Shown one piece after another: positions 50,002 through 59,134 of a stretch of DNA of 64,000 bases; within the stretch, counting starts at the first letter, position 1; every line of letters begins with the position of its first letter. The translations under genes and the position numbers were made by a program. The stretch is taken from contig NZ_JBOEGM010000002.1 of NCBI RefSeq assembly GCF_050633425.1, forward strand, positions 186,001 through 250,000, read 5' to 3'. Under the pieces are notes generated by a model that worked only from the letters and a program-made list of their open reading frames with translations, made no database searches and was not told the origin of the DNA. This DNA is from Pelagimonas sp050633425. GTDB lineage: Bacteria; Pseudomonadota; Alphaproteobacteria; Rhodobacterales; Rhodobacteraceae.

Positions 50002-50907
50002 ATGGATCGCCTGACGGAAATGGAAGCGTTCGCCACTGTGGTGGACCAAGGTGGCTTTACCGACGCTGCCAAGAAGATGGGGATTTCAAAATCCGCCGTC
50101 TCAAAGCATGTGTCATCGCTGGAAGCGCGCCTTGGGGCACGGTTGCTGAACCGCACCACACGTCGGGTCAGTCCGACTGAGATTGGCTTGGCCTATTATG
50201 ACCGCGCCCGCCGGGTTTTGAATGATGCGGGTGAGGCGGATGCCTTGGTCACATCCATGCAAAGCGCGCCGTCGGGGTTGTTGCGGATTTCGGTTGCAAC
50301 AGATTTTGGTGTGAACCATCTGAGCCCGCAACTTGGTGATTTTCTGGCTGAATTCCCGGATATTACGGTGAATATGGTGTTGAACAACCGCTATGTTGAG
50401 CTGATTTCCGAAGGGTTTGATATGGCGATCCGGATTGGGGAGCTGGAAGATAGCACCCTGCGGGCCCGCAAGCTGACAGAGACCTCCAAGCGAATGATTG
50501 CGTCGCCCGCCTATTTTGAGAAATACGGACGCCCGCAGCGGATTGATGATCTGAATGAGCATAAGCTGTTGCACTATTCAAACCAGTCATCGGGCAATGT
50601 TTGGAAGCTGACTGCACCATCGGGTGAGAAGCGCCAGGTGCGCACTGCAGGATGGTTGACGGTGAATGATGGGCAATCTTTGCTGAACGCCTGTGTGGCC
50701 GGGCTTGGGATCGCATACCTGCCGTCATACCTGTATCATGAAGCGATGGAAGCCGGTCTGGTCGAGGATGCCATGCCTGACTTGCCGCAAGAGACCCAAG
50801 GCATTTACGCGGTTTATCCGCCAGGCCGGTTCACACAGCCCAAAGTGCGCGCGTTCATTGATTACCTGGTGCATGCCTTTGCGGACAAAGGCCCTGTGAC
50901 CTGGTAA
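50002..50907 (+). CDS. LysR-family transcriptional regulator
   Basis: 301 residues from MDRLTEMEAF, where GGGA is correctly spaced; an ATG at 49984 would add six. An N-terminal winged helix (FTDAAKKMGISKSAVSKHVSSLEARLGARLLNRTTRRVSPTE) is followed by a periplasmic-binding-like effector domain. LysR proteins often control the divergent neighbour, here the dihydrofolate-reductase-like gene 171 bases away, but no operator is obvious. The CrgA/YhaJ-type N terminus is common in alphaproteobacteria. The effector is unknown. Confidence 0.88.
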   Translation: MDRLTEMEAFATVVDQGGFTDAAKKMGISKSAVSKHVSSLEARLGARLLNRTTRRVSPTEIGLAYYDRARRVLNDAGEADALVTSMQSAPSGLLRISVATDFGVNHLSPQLGDFLAEFPDITVNMVLNNRYVELISEGFDMAIRIGELEDSTLRARKLTETSKRMIASPAYFEKYGRPQRIDDLNEHKLLHYSNQSSGNVWKLTAPSGEKRQVRTAGWLTVNDGQSLLNACVAGLGIAYLPSYLYHEAMEAGLVEDAMPDLPQETQGIYAVYPPGRFTQPKVRAFIDYLVHAFADKGPVTW

Positions 50908-50930
50908 ACCCACAGCGATTGATTGTCTTA

Positions 50931-50958
50931 AGCCCGGGCCGGTTGGCCTGGGCTTTTT
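50931..50958 (+). terminator. Rho-independent terminator after the LysR gene
   Basis: AGCCCGGGCC and GGCCTGGGCT form a 10-base stem with one wobble and a GGTT loop, followed by TTTTT. It is 24 bases after the stop. Confidence 0.85.
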
Positions 50959-51004
50959 GCTTCTTGATGGTGAGGGTGGGGCTGTTCGCCCTTCTCAGTG
51001 CGGG

Positions 51005-51023
51005 GATTTTTCGGAGAAAAATC
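51005..51023. repeat. AT-rich hairpin repeat, copy 2
   Basis: GATTTTTC, loop GGA, then GAAAAATC. Same design as the copies at 7788-7808 and 56055-56075. It lies 43 bases past the end of the OmpA-like gene and may terminate it. Confidence 0.55.
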
Positions 51024-51065
51024 GATCTGAAAAGGGGATGACTGGGGCCAGTCGGCGTTTTGGGT

Positions 51066-52010
51066 TTATTCCGTCGAAATGAGAACGGCTTCGATTCGAC
51101 GATTTGCTTTGCGCCCTTCCGGGGTGAGGTTGCTGGCCACGGGCGACAGATAACCAACACCATCAGCCCCGATTTGTTCAGCTGGGATATTGTGACGGTC
51201 ACGCAGGTAGGTCACTGCGGCAGAGGCGCGTTTACGCGACAAGGCCTGGTTTCCTTCCAATGAGCCAACCGCATCTGTGTGACCAACAAAGAGAATACGG
51301 CGACTGGGATTGGATGTGAGATAGTCCGCTATGGCATCCAGCGACTCGGCTGAGCCATCCCCCAGTGACGATGAGCCGGTTTGAAAGACCAGATCGCTTA
51401 GAATTGCGTGTCCGGTTTGTTCCAGTTGGCTGGCGAAGTCGCTGTTTGTGACCACGGCTGCTGCAACGGGTTTGGCCGTCGCTCGGACCGATCCAATCGT
51501 ATCGCCCGCGCGAATGATTTGCACGTAACCCGCGCGTTGATCTTTGCTTGCCAACAATGAGATCGCTTGGCCTTTGGGGCCGGTGGCCGCGATAAAGTGG
51601 TAGTCTGTCAGGCTGACATACATATCCGGCCCAGGCAGCACAAAGGTCTGAAACCGGAAGTCAAATCCGCCGCAAGCCGCTGAAATGCAATCAAATTCAA
51701 TGTCAAACCCACCCTCACGCAGCTGGTCGCGCAAAGGTGTCAGCAACTGCAATGATGTCAGGCCGGTGGCGTCGATACGCCAGGATTGCACGTTCACCGC
51801 GCCTTCGATGCGGCGACTGGGCAGGCCGCCCTCTTCGGTCCAAGGGCCGATAGGCAGGGCATAGGCCCCTTTGCTCTGCGCCACCTCGCGGGTCATTTTA
51901 GCCCCTTTGGGAAGGGCCAAATCCTGAGCCAAAACCGGGCTGCCGCCACACGCGAGAGCCCATAGCGCCAGCAGCGATGCCTTAGCGGTTTTGTGCGTGA
52001 TAGTCGTCAT
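51066..52010 (-). CDS. OmpA-family outer membrane / peptidoglycan-binding protein
   Basis: 314 residues from MTTITHK, with a signal peptide (ASLLALWALACGGSPVLA). A middle domain of about 150 residues is followed by a C-terminal OmpA peptidoglycan-binding domain (residues about 205-310) with ILFVGHTDAVGSLEGNQALSRKRASAAVTYL and the conserved NRRIEAVL end. No lipobox is seen, so the N-terminal half may form a soluble periplasmic domain. The start overlaps the upstream gene by 29 bases. Probable role: a periplasmic link to the cell wall. Confidence 0.85.
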   Translation of the reverse strand: MTTITHKTAKASLLALWALACGGSPVLAQDLALPKGAKMTREVAQSKGAYALPIGPWTEEGGLPSRRIEGAVNVQSWRIDATGLTSLQLLTPLRDQLREGGFDIEFDCISAACGGFDFRFQTFVLPGPDMYVSLTDYHFIAATGPKGQAISLLASKDQRAGYVQIIRAGDTIGSVRATAKPVAAAVVTNSDFASQLEQTGHAILSDLVFQTGSSSLGDGSAESLDAIADYLTSNPSRRILFVGHTDAVGSLEGNQALSRKRASAAVTYLRDRHNIPAEQIGADGVGYLSPVASNLTPEGRKANRRIEAVLISTE

Positions 52011-52599
52011 TGGGGCGCATATCGGTGGCACTGGCAACACGGTTGGTCATATTGAAAAAGCCGGTGACATTGGCAATGTCCCAGATGTCACGGTCGCTAA
52101 AGCCAGCATCGCGCAGGGCCTGACGATCGGATTCGATGATTTCGGCGCTGGCTTTTGTCATTTTTTCGGCGAAACCCAGCATTGCGGTTTGGCGGTCAGA
52201 CAGATCAGCAACCCGCCAGTTCATCACCATCATTTCACCCAAAATCGGATCACCCGACATGTCGCGCACGGCGGCTCCGTGGGCGGTCAGGCAGTAGAAA
52301 CACTTGTTGATCGACGAAACCACCACGGCAATCAATTCACGTTCCAGCTTGCTAAGCCCGCTGTCGGCCAACATCAGGTCGTTATACATCGGGGTGAATG
52401 CGTTGAGTTTTTCAACATCAAATGCATAGGCGCGCAGGACGTTGGGCACCATGCCCAGCTTGTCCTGACAAATGTCGAAATACTTTTGTGTTTCGGCGGG
52501 CAAAGGATCGGCCATGGGCAGATTGAGTGCGGTGGGCTGGTCTTGGGCCTGGTCTTGGGTCTGGTCCTTGGGCGTGTCTTGGGGCTGCTTTTGTGTCAC
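51982..52599 (-). CDS. AhpD-like peroxidase-related / carboxymuconolactone decarboxylase family protein
   Basis: 205 residues, GTG start overlapping the upstream stop (GTGA). The N-terminal 25 residues are a glutamine-aspartate-rich repeat (DQTQDQAQDQ). The AhpD fold is shown by INKCFYCLTAHGAAV, a CxxCxxxH redox site, and a DIWDIANVTGFFNMTNRVAS end. Such proteins (uncharacterised peroxidase-related enzymes) reduce peroxides with a thiol partner. Its operon partners are the GNAT gene upstream and the OmpA-like gene downstream. Confidence 0.82.
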   Translation of the reverse strand: MTQKQPQDTPKDQTQDQAQDQPTALNLPMADPLPAETQKYFDICQDKLGMVPNVLRAYAFDVEKLNAFTPMYNDLMLADSGLSKLERELIAVVVSSINKCFYCLTAHGAAVRDMSGDPILGEMMVMNWRVADLSDRQTAMLGFAEKMTKASAEIIESDRQALRDAGFSDRDIWDIANVTGFFNMTNRVASATDMRPNDDYHAQNR

Positions 52600-53360
52600 G
52601 AGTCCTCGCTTTCAGCATCGTCCCGGAGGATGCGATAATGATAATGTCCAACGGTGTTTAAGTCGAGTGAGGCGTAGAGCCCGTTGGCGTGGTCATTGGC
52701 CTGAGTGACCAGCGCGCCAATCCAGTGTGCGCCTTTGCGCTCGGCCCAGAGGGCGGCGCAGCGCATCATCCAGGCCCCAAGCCCTTTGCCGCGATGATCC
52801 TTGCGTATTTCAAGCGCATGCACCAGCGCGATGCCATCATGAATTGCGCAAAACCCGCTGCCGGCAGGGCGGTCGCTCACCCGGCCAAAAAGCCCAATTT
52901 TAGGCGCGGTGCAGCGGTCCATGATCCGCAAACGGGCGGGGTCAAGCCCGCCTTCGTCCCAGATTTCATGCATCACAGCCAAGGGTTCCCAGACCGAAAA
53001 GGCGGTGACAGGGGGCAAGGCGCGGTCGGTAAGCCGACCAATGGGGGCCAGGCGTATGTTGGTCGGATCGACGTCGTCATAGCCGCGTGTCTCAAGGGCT
53101 TGGTCCAGCGCCTCGTCACCGCCGCGAATCATAAACAGCGGATCTTGACCCATCAAACGCATGGCGCTTTCGGCGGCGCTTAGGTCATCGGGGCGCCATG
53201 CGGCCCGTGTGGTTGCGGCGGAAACGCGTTTGCCGCCCCCACGCCCTTCGCGCAAAAGCCAAGGGCCCGCTTCCACCAGCGCGGCGGCGGGCCATGTGCC
53301 GTCTACCGCAGCGAAAAGACGCTCAGCGGTGGGCATGTCCAAGTTTGAATGTGTCGTCAC
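52596..53360 (-). CDS. GNAT-family N-acetyltransferase
   Basis: About 254 residues if the GTG at 53360 is used; ATG 53336 (MPTAERLFAAVDGTWP) is equally plausible and lies at the first conserved block. The C-terminal part carries the acetyl-CoA loop ALEIRKDHRGKGLGAWMMRCAALWAE and a typical final strand HYHYRIL. The N-terminal half is longer than a single GNAT domain, and may be a second, divergent one. Substrate unknown. It heads a three-gene overlapping operon. Confidence 0.75.
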   Translation of the reverse strand: MTTHSNLDMPTAERLFAAVDGTWPAAALVEAGPWLLREGRGGGKRVSAATTRAAWRPDDLSAAESAMRLMGQDPLFMIRGGDEALDQALETRGYDDVDPTNIRLAPIGRLTDRALPPVTAFSVWEPLAVMHEIWDEGGLDPARLRIMDRCTAPKIGLFGRVSDRPAGSGFCAIHDGIALVHALEIRKDHRGKGLGAWMMRCAALWAERKGAHWIGALVTQANDHANGLYASLDLNTVGHYHYRILRDDAESEDS

Positions 53361-53452
53361 GCTCCGTTTATGGCCCGACCTCGCGCCGCTGTCCATGCGC
53401 GAGACTGGGCTTTGGCAGTATTGACGCGCAGAGAGCCACGCTCTGCCTAAAT

Positions 53453-54178
53453 TCAGGTGTCTGGGAAGAGCGTCGAAAGCACGGCCATCGCGTGATCGAC
53501 CTGTGCGCCATCGGCACCGCGGATCACCACATTGGCTCCGTAAATCCCATCCTTTTGAAAAGGATAAGAGCCGATGGAGAGGTCAGGGTAATCTTGGGCG
53601 AGCTTGCCAAGTGGTTCGGCGATTTCGCCCTCGCCACGAAAAATTCTGAGCGATTGGCTTAGCAGCGGCGCACCGCCGGTCAGATTGGGCAGCAGGCTGG
53701 CGACCATCGCCTGAAACACCGCAGGAACGCCCGCCATAACATGGACGTTTTCGATGGTGAAACCGGGGGCGATGGAGACCGGATTGTCGATCAGGGTTGC
53801 GCCTTCAGGTATGCGGGCCATACGCAGGCGGGCGGCATTCAGCTCGGTGCCTTGGCGGTCATAATGCGCCTGAAGCAAGGCGCGGGCATCATCCCGCACA
53901 TCAACAGTGACGCCAAAGGCCTGCGCCACACAATCGGCGGTGATGTCGTCATGGGTCGGACCGATGCCACCGGAGGTCACCACCTGATCATGGGCGCGGC
54001 GCAGATCATTGAGCGCCCCGACAATCGCATCGGGGTCATCCGACACAACCCGGACTTCTTTGAGATCAATGCCATGTTTGGTGAACTCACCAGCCAGATA
54101 ATACATATTGGCATCACGGGTTCGCCCCGACAGGATTTCATCTCCGATGACAAGCATGGCGGCGCTGGGATTGGTCAT
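53453..54178 (-). CDS. CinA-like / MoaB-fold molybdopterin-binding protein
   Basis: 241 residues. The competence/damage-inducible CinA N-terminal (MoCF-binding) domain is shown by MLVIGDEILSGRTRDANMYYLA and VTSGGIGPTHDDITADCVAQAFG. It lacks the C-terminal nicotinamide-nucleotide amidohydrolase domain of full CinA, and ends after a YPFQKDGIYGANVVIRG segment. Stand-alone versions are common in alphaproteobacteria, and a nucleotide-pyrophosphatase activity is known for the domain in some CinA proteins. A role in NAD metabolism is inferred. Confidence 0.82.
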   Translation of the reverse strand: MTNPSAAMLVIGDEILSGRTRDANMYYLAGEFTKHGIDLKEVRVVSDDPDAIVGALNDLRRAHDQVVTSGGIGPTHDDITADCVAQAFGVTVDVRDDARALLQAHYDRQGTELNAARLRMARIPEGATLIDNPVSIAPGFTIENVHVMAGVPAVFQAMVASLLPNLTGGAPLLSQSLRIFRGEGEIAEPLGKLAQDYPDLSIGSYPFQKDGIYGANVVIRGADGAQVDHAMAVLSTLFPDT

Positions 54179-54274
54179 GGGAGGTCTCCTTTGAGTTTCG
54201 CGCAGGATAGCGGGCCGCGGCGTGGCTGCAAGGGTGGCTTTTCACCGCGCGGCGTGGAGGTTAGGAAAGGCACC

Positions 54275-54985
54275 ATGGAATTTACAGAGCCTTTGATCCC
54301 CGCCACCTTGCTCCGCCGCTACAAACGGTTTTTGGCCGATTGCCGGCTGGACGACGGGCGCGAGATCACCGCCCATGTGGCCAATCCCGGATCGATGCTG
54401 GGGATGAAGGATCCGGGGTTGCGGGTCTGGCTTGAGCCCAATGATGATCCGAAACGAAAGCTGAAATTTGCGTGGCGGCTGATTGAACAGCAGGACGGGC
54501 ATTTTATCGGTGTGGATACCGGAGTGCCCAACAAGATGCTCAAGGCGGCTCTGATGGCGGGGCAGGTGCCGGGGTTGGACGGCTATGATTTGGTCCGGCC
54601 AGAGGTCAAATATGGTGAGAACAGCCGGATTGATTTCCTGCTCACCGGGTCCGCGCGGCCAGATTGCTATGTCGAGGTGAAATCAGTGACTCTGTCGCGC
54701 CAACCGGCTTTGGCAGAGTTCCCCGATAGCGTCACTGCGCGCGGGGCCAAGCATCTGGCAGAATTGTCAAATATGGCGCAGGCGGGTCATCGCGCGGTGA
54801 TGCTGTATTTGGTTCAACGGACCGATTGCACGGCGTTGACGCTGGCCGCTGATATTGACCCCAAATATGCGGCTGCCTTTGGCGATGCCATGGCGCATGG
54901 GGTTGAGGTTCTCAGTTTTGACTGCAAGCTGTCGCCCGGCGGCGTTGGTCTGGGAACATCGGTGCCGTTTCACGCCCCGGCTTAG
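54275..54985 (+). CDS. sfsA: SfsA family sugar-fermentation stimulation / DNA-binding nuclease-like protein
   Basis: 236 residues from MEFTEPLIPATLLRRYKRFLADCRL, the canonical SfsA start; the open frame extends upstream to 53741 across the CinA-like gene and was trimmed. The GSMLGMKDPG block, the RIDFLL strand and the nuclease-like CYVEVKSVTL block are present. SfsA was named for a sugar fermentation effect in E. coli, and the fold contains a PD-(D/E)XK-type core. Ribosome site GGAAAGGCACC. Confidence 0.93.
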   Translation: MEFTEPLIPATLLRRYKRFLADCRLDDGREITAHVANPGSMLGMKDPGLRVWLEPNDDPKRKLKFAWRLIEQQDGHFIGVDTGVPNKMLKAALMAGQVPGLDGYDLVRPEVKYGENSRIDFLLTGSARPDCYVEVKSVTLSRQPALAEFPDSVTARGAKHLAELSNMAQAGHRAVMLYLVQRTDCTALTLAADIDPKYAAAFGDAMAHGVEVLSFDCKLSPGGVGLGTSVPFHAPA

Positions 54986-55033
54986 GCCGTGTCTTGCCAA
55001 GAGGGGGCGGCCCCCTCCTGGCGTAACGTCACA

Positions 55034-55954
55034 TCAAACTTTGAGGTTTGGAATGATCTGCTTTTTGCGGCTCATAACGCCGGGAAGAACAACGGTGTCG
55101 CCGTCTACCGTTGCGCCAAAGCTCTTCTCTGCAACAGTTTTGATCACGTCGTTGGGGACCAACAGGGTCGCTTCTTCTTTCAGGATGTCGACAACAAACA
55201 GCAAAACCTGATCAACGCCGTCTTCGGCCTGAACGGTTGCATAGGTCTCCATGATCGAGGCTTTGCGATCCAGCGGGATGTTTGGCGCAGTGGTTTCGAG
55301 AACCGAGACGCGGAATTTCACACCGTCGACAGCGTATTCCTTGCTGTCCATTCGGATCAGATCGGCGTCGGAGAATGCCGAGACGTCGGATTTCGCAGCA
55401 AACATTTCAGCAGCGTATTCGGTGACGTTGATGCCCAGATCGCTTGCCAGCGCCGCAACAACTTCGCGGTCGCGGTCGGTGGTTGTCGGCGAGCGGAACT
55501 CAAGCGTGTCAGACAAGATGCAGGTCAGCGCCGCGCCTTTGACCCAGTCGGGCATTTTGGCGGTGTCGTCGCCCATCAGGTCATACATGATGGTGGCTGT
55601 GCAGGCCAAAGGACGGATGGTGATGTCGATTGGACCTTTGGTTTCCAGGCCGCCAACCAGCTTGTGGTGGTCGATGATGGCCTGAACGTCGGCACCATTG
55701 ATATTGGCGGGCAGTTCGGCGGGGTTGTTGGTGTCAACGATGACACAGGCCTGGGCGTCTTCGACATCGGAAATGATGCGCGGCTTGGGCAGGTCCCAAC
55801 GCTTCAGCATCCAGGCGGCTTCGGTGTTTGGCTCACCGAGCAAAACCGCCTCGGCGTCACCGCCTTTGATCTCGTTTAGATACCACGCCCAGATGATTGG
55901 GCTGCCGGTGGAATCGGTGTCGGGGGATTTGTGGCCAAATACCAGCGTTGTCAT
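55034..55954 (-). CDS. ppaC: Manganese-dependent inorganic pyrophosphatase (class II)
   Basis: 306 residues. The DHH-family motifs are in order: FGHKSPDTDSTGS (metal-binding), VIVDTNNP, IDHHKLVG and SPTTTDRD, followed by the C-terminal DHHA2 domain with the SRKKQIIP end that binds pyrophosphate. It hydrolyses pyrophosphate and so pulls biosynthetic reactions forward. Manganese dependence ties in loosely with the Mn-type transporter in the same window. The 263-base gap upstream carries one hairpin repeat. Confidence 0.95.
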   Translation of the reverse strand: MTTLVFGHKSPDTDSTGSPIIWAWYLNEIKGGDAEAVLLGEPNTEAAWMLKRWDLPKPRIISDVEDAQACVIVDTNNPAELPANINGADVQAIIDHHKLVGGLETKGPIDITIRPLACTATIMYDLMGDDTAKMPDWVKGAALTCILSDTLEFRSPTTTDRDREVVAALASDLGINVTEYAAEMFAAKSDVSAFSDADLIRMDSKEYAVDGVKFRVSVLETTAPNIPLDRKASIMETYATVQAEDGVDQVLLFVVDILKEEATLLVPNDVIKTVAEKSFGATVDGDTVVLPGVMSRKKQIIPNLKV

Positions 55955-56217
55955 GATGCATTCCTTGAATAAAGGTCCTGTTTGCGGGCCTTCTAGCGCT
56001 GCGAAGACGACTTGTCACCCCAACGAAGACAGGGTGCGACCTTTGCGGCGGGGGCGAATTTTCGGCGAAAATTCGTGGTCGGTCTGGCGGGTGTTCGTTG
56101 GGGCCCTGTGTCTTCGCTTCAAAAGAGATCGCGGGGCAGGGCTGTTCGATCACACAACCGTTTCGGAATGCCGCGAAGCCTTCGACACCACGCCCCAATC
56201 AAATCCTGTGCGCAAAA
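55955..56217. other. Intergenic region with hairpin repeat copy 3 (56055-56075)
   Basis: CGAATTTTC, loop GGC, then GAAAATTCG is a perfect 9-bp stem, in the same style as the repeats at 7788 and 51005. I see no coding frame in the gap, which separates ppaC from the alkB 3' end. The hairpin may end alkB transcription. Confidence 0.55.
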
Positions 56218-57375
56218 CTACCTCGGCATTGGGGTTTTGTGTTTGTTGTAGTCGGACCAATCGGTGATCTCGGGATAATATGTCTGGCGCCAGCGCTTCA
56301 CGCGCGGGTTCATCACCCGTTTCCACAGCGGCGGCATCATCGCGCAGACTGACATAAATGGATAGCCATGTGGCAATTGCGGGGCCTCGTCAGCCGAATA
56401 GTTTTGCAGCAATGGAAAGCGGCGATCCGGTTTGTAGTGGTGATCGGAATGGCGCTGTAGGTTGATCATCAGCCAATTGGTGGCTTTATGAGCGGAATTC
56501 CAGCTGTGATGCGGTTTGACATGTTCATATTTGCCGTCGCCCAAATGCTTGCGGGTCAAGCCATAATGTTCACAGTAATTGACCACCTCAAGTTGCCAAA
56601 TCGCGACAAACGCCTGAACAACAAACAGCCCCATGCCCAGCCAACCACCTACAATCAGTGCGCTTATCAGCATCACAAGTTGTAACCCCCAATACCGCCA
56701 GAACGGATTGGACGTGTCATGCCAAGGCAGTTGCTTGCGCGCCAGCATGTCCCGTTCGGCTTTGAACGACGACACAAGACTTTCGCGCAGAACACGTGGG
56801 TAAAACCGGTGAAACCCTTCGTTATAGCGGGCTGTGACCGGATCGCGTGGGGTGCCGACATAGCGGTGATGGACCAACAAATGCTCAGAGCGGAAATGCG
56901 AATAGAGCACCATCGCCATCAGCAAATCCCCAAGCAGGCGTTCGAAATTGTTCTTTTGATGCATGAGCTCGTGGCTGTAGACGATGCCGACTGTGCCGCT
57001 CATGACACCAACGCCGAACATCACGCCAAAGACTTCCCATCCGCCAAGATGATCGGCGCGCACGGTGTAGGCGATCAGGCCCATCATGGTCAAAAACTGG
57101 ATCGGCACCCAAATTTGAGTGAGCAATTTGTACCAAAAGAGCTGATCATCTGTGGTTTCGAGATCGGCGTTTTCGGTGTTTAGCCCGACCAGAAGGTCGA
57201 TAGATGAAAACAAATACCACGTGACCAGCGGCGTCACCACAACCCACCAACCGCCCATCAGCGCTCCGAACCAGACCAAGGGGATCAAGATAAACGACAA
57301 AAAGAACGGCAAGGCCGAGCTGAATTTTGCGATCTTATCGGCGGGGATCTTTGCGGATGTCGGTGCAGGGGGCAT
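56218..57375 (-). CDS. alkB: Alkane 1-monooxygenase AlkB-type
   Basis: 385 residues, integral membrane non-haem diiron enzyme. Histidine boxes are YSHELMHQKN (HExxH type), HLLVHHRYVGTPRDP (HxxxHH), NYCEHYGLTRK and LQRHSDHHYKPDRRFPLL, in correct order, with about six membrane helices. It hydroxylates terminal carbons of medium-chain alkanes using reduced rubredoxin. A rubredoxin gene is not in the window, so the electron donor must be elsewhere. The NYCEHYGL box is an AlkB hallmark, which favours AlkB over fatty acid desaturase. Confidence 0.93.
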   Translation of the reverse strand: MPPAPTSAKIPADKIAKFSSALPFFLSFILIPLVWFGALMGGWWVVVTPLVTWYLFSSIDLLVGLNTENADLETTDDQLFWYKLLTQIWVPIQFLTMMGLIAYTVRADHLGGWEVFGVMFGVGVMSGTVGIVYSHELMHQKNNFERLLGDLLMAMVLYSHFRSEHLLVHHRYVGTPRDPVTARYNEGFHRFYPRVLRESLVSSFKAERDMLARKQLPWHDTSNPFWRYWGLQLVMLISALIVGGWLGMGLFVVQAFVAIWQLEVVNYCEHYGLTRKHLGDGKYEHVKPHHSWNSAHKATNWLMINLQRHSDHHYKPDRRFPLLQNYSADEAPQLPHGYPFMSVCAMMPPLWKRVMNPRVKRWRQTYYPEITDWSDYNKHKTPMPR

Positions 57376-57444
57376 TTTGGGTTCCTGTCATAGCTGGGCG
57401 AACACTGGCCCTATCGCGGCGCTATGGCAAGGCAGAGCGCTGCG

Positions 57445-58491
57445 TCACATAGATTTGGCCAGATCATAGGCTTTGCGCATCACGGTGGGTAGGTTTTCGC
57501 GGTCAAACTCTTGTGGGACAACAAAATTACCGCGTGTGGCTGAGCGATCCATCGGCACAAGTGCGGTCATCACCCGCAGGCGCAAATGGAAATGCGTGAA
57601 GGTGTGGCGCGCCTCGCCGGCAACCTCTTTCCATTCGGCGCGGATGGGCGGGGCCTCTTGCGGATCATCACCCCAGTCAGACCCTGGCCACCCGAGCATG
57701 CCGCCAAGCAAGCCCTTATCTGGCCGGGTTTCCAGCAACCAAGCGCCATCCACACGCCGGGCCAGATAGGCGATGCCGAGCCGGGTGGGTTTGCGTTTTT
57801 TGGGCGTCTTTTTAGGCAGGTCTGCGGCTGTCCCGGCCTCCCAGGCGGCACAGTTGCTACGCCAAGGGCATAACCCGCAGGCCGGGTTTTTGGGGGTGCA
57901 GATCGTGGCCCCCAAATCCATCACGGCCTGGGCATAGTCACCGGGGCGTTGCGTGGGGGTGAGTTTGGCCGCGTAGCCGTGAAAGATCGGCTTGGCCTGA
58001 GGAAGCGGGGTGTGATCATCAAAGATTCGCGCCATAACCCGCTCAACATTGCCATCCAGCACGGTTTCTGGTGCATCAAAGGCAATCGAAGAGATTGCGG
58101 CGGCCGTATAGGGGCCGATGCCGGGCAGTTTCAAAAGCTCAGCATGATCGTTCGGAAAGACCCCATTATACTCGGTGGCAACAACCCGCGCACATTTGAG
58201 CAGGTTGCGTGCGCGGGCGTAATAGCCAAGCCCGGCCCATGCGGCCATGACGTCAGCGTCTTCGGCCGCAGCGAGATCACCAACTGTTGGCCATCGGGTC
58301 GTAAAGGCTTCGAAAAAGCTTTTGACGGCAACAACCGTGGTTTGTTGCAACATGATTTCTGACATCCAGACCCGATAAGGATCGGGGACAACCCCCGCCA
58401 TACGGGCTGCAGGCGACACACGCCATGGCAGGTCGCGGGCATGGCGGTCATACCATGTCAAAAGCTCGTCCGATCTCGGCAAGTCACGCAA
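57445..58491 (-). CDS. mutY: A/G-specific adenine glycosylase
   Basis: 348 residues, TTG start after AAAGGAAACTC. Catalytic Glu lies in WMSEIMLQQTTV, the helix-hairpin-helix in LLKLPGIGPYTAAAI and the catalytic Asp in TVLDGNVERV. The [4Fe-4S] cysteines are in CTPKNPACGLCPWRSNC. A NUDIX-like C-terminal domain that reads 8-oxoguanine follows. MutY removes adenine mispaired with 8-oxoguanine. The first ATG in frame is well inside the conserved region, so the rare start is required. Confidence 0.95.
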   Translation of the reverse strand: MRDLPRSDELLTWYDRHARDLPWRVSPAARMAGVVPDPYRVWMSEIMLQQTTVVAVKSFFEAFTTRWPTVGDLAAAEDADVMAAWAGLGYYARARNLLKCARVVATEYNGVFPNDHAELLKLPGIGPYTAAAISSIAFDAPETVLDGNVERVMARIFDDHTPLPQAKPIFHGYAAKLTPTQRPGDYAQAVMDLGATICTPKNPACGLCPWRSNCAAWEAGTAADLPKKTPKKRKPTRLGIAYLARRVDGAWLLETRPDKGLLGGMLGWPGSDWGDDPQEAPPIRAEWKEVAGEARHTFTHFHLRLRVMTALVPMDRSATRGNFVVPQEFDRENLPTVMRKAYDLAKSM

Positions 58492-58591
58492 TGGTGAGTT
58501 TCCTTTGATTCATCACACACATTATTTAGAGATGGGGCTGGCACCCATCCTCCAGCGCATTACAATAGCGCCGGTCAAAGGGATTCACACT

Positions 58592-59101
58592 ATGTCGAAG
58601 CGCAAGACAACCACTTATGGCTTTGCCCGCACGTCGAACTTGCTGCAAAAGCAAGTCCGCGCGGCATCTGAGAGCCGTGGATTTGCGCAAAGTCGGGTGC
58701 TAACCCATTGGGAAGAAATCGTTGGCACCGATATTGCCGCCATGTCGCGCCCCGTTGATATTAGTTATGGCCGGGGTGGGTTTGGGGCAACATTGTCGGT
58801 GCTGACCAACGGGGCCAATGCGCCTTTGTTGCAAATGAAGCGGGAAGAGCTGCGCACCAAGATCAACGCGGTGTATGGCTATAACGCGATTGCACGTATT
58901 CGGGTGACCCAAACCGCGAAAACCGGTTTTGCCGAAGGGCAGGTGGATTTCACCCATCGTAAAAAAGCGGAAAGAATGGCTCCTAGCCCGGAAACGGTGG
59001 CCAAGGCGCAGACCGCGACACATGATGTTGCCGATGATGGCTTGCGCGCGGCGCTTGAACGGCTGGCAACAAACGTCATATCGAAAGGCAACCGGATTTA
59101 A
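58592..59101 (+). CDS. DUF721 (DciA-like) protein
   Basis: 169 residues from MSKRKTTTYGFART; an earlier in-frame start at 58505 is not family-like. SRVLTHWEEIVGTDIAAMSRPV and LLQMKREELRTKINAVYGYNAIARIRV are the conserved DUF721 blocks. Related DciA proteins load replicative helicase in bacteria lacking DnaC, but this shorter alphaproteobacterial branch is not tested to my knowledge. It is divergent from mutY and 33 bases upstream of the DsbA-like gene. Confidence 0.85.
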   Translation: MSKRKTTTYGFARTSNLLQKQVRAASESRGFAQSRVLTHWEEIVGTDIAAMSRPVDISYGRGGFGATLSVLTNGANAPLLQMKREELRTKINAVYGYNAIARIRVTQTAKTGFAEGQVDFTHRKKAERMAPSPETVAKAQTATHDVADDGLRAALERLATNVISKGNRI

Positions 59102-59134
59102 GCCCGGACTGTCACCAGAGAGGAAGAGACAAGA

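Noticed and set aside
53741..54274. A long upstream extension of sfsA
   Set aside because: It is antisense to the CinA-like gene; SfsA family length and the ribosome site place the start at 54275.
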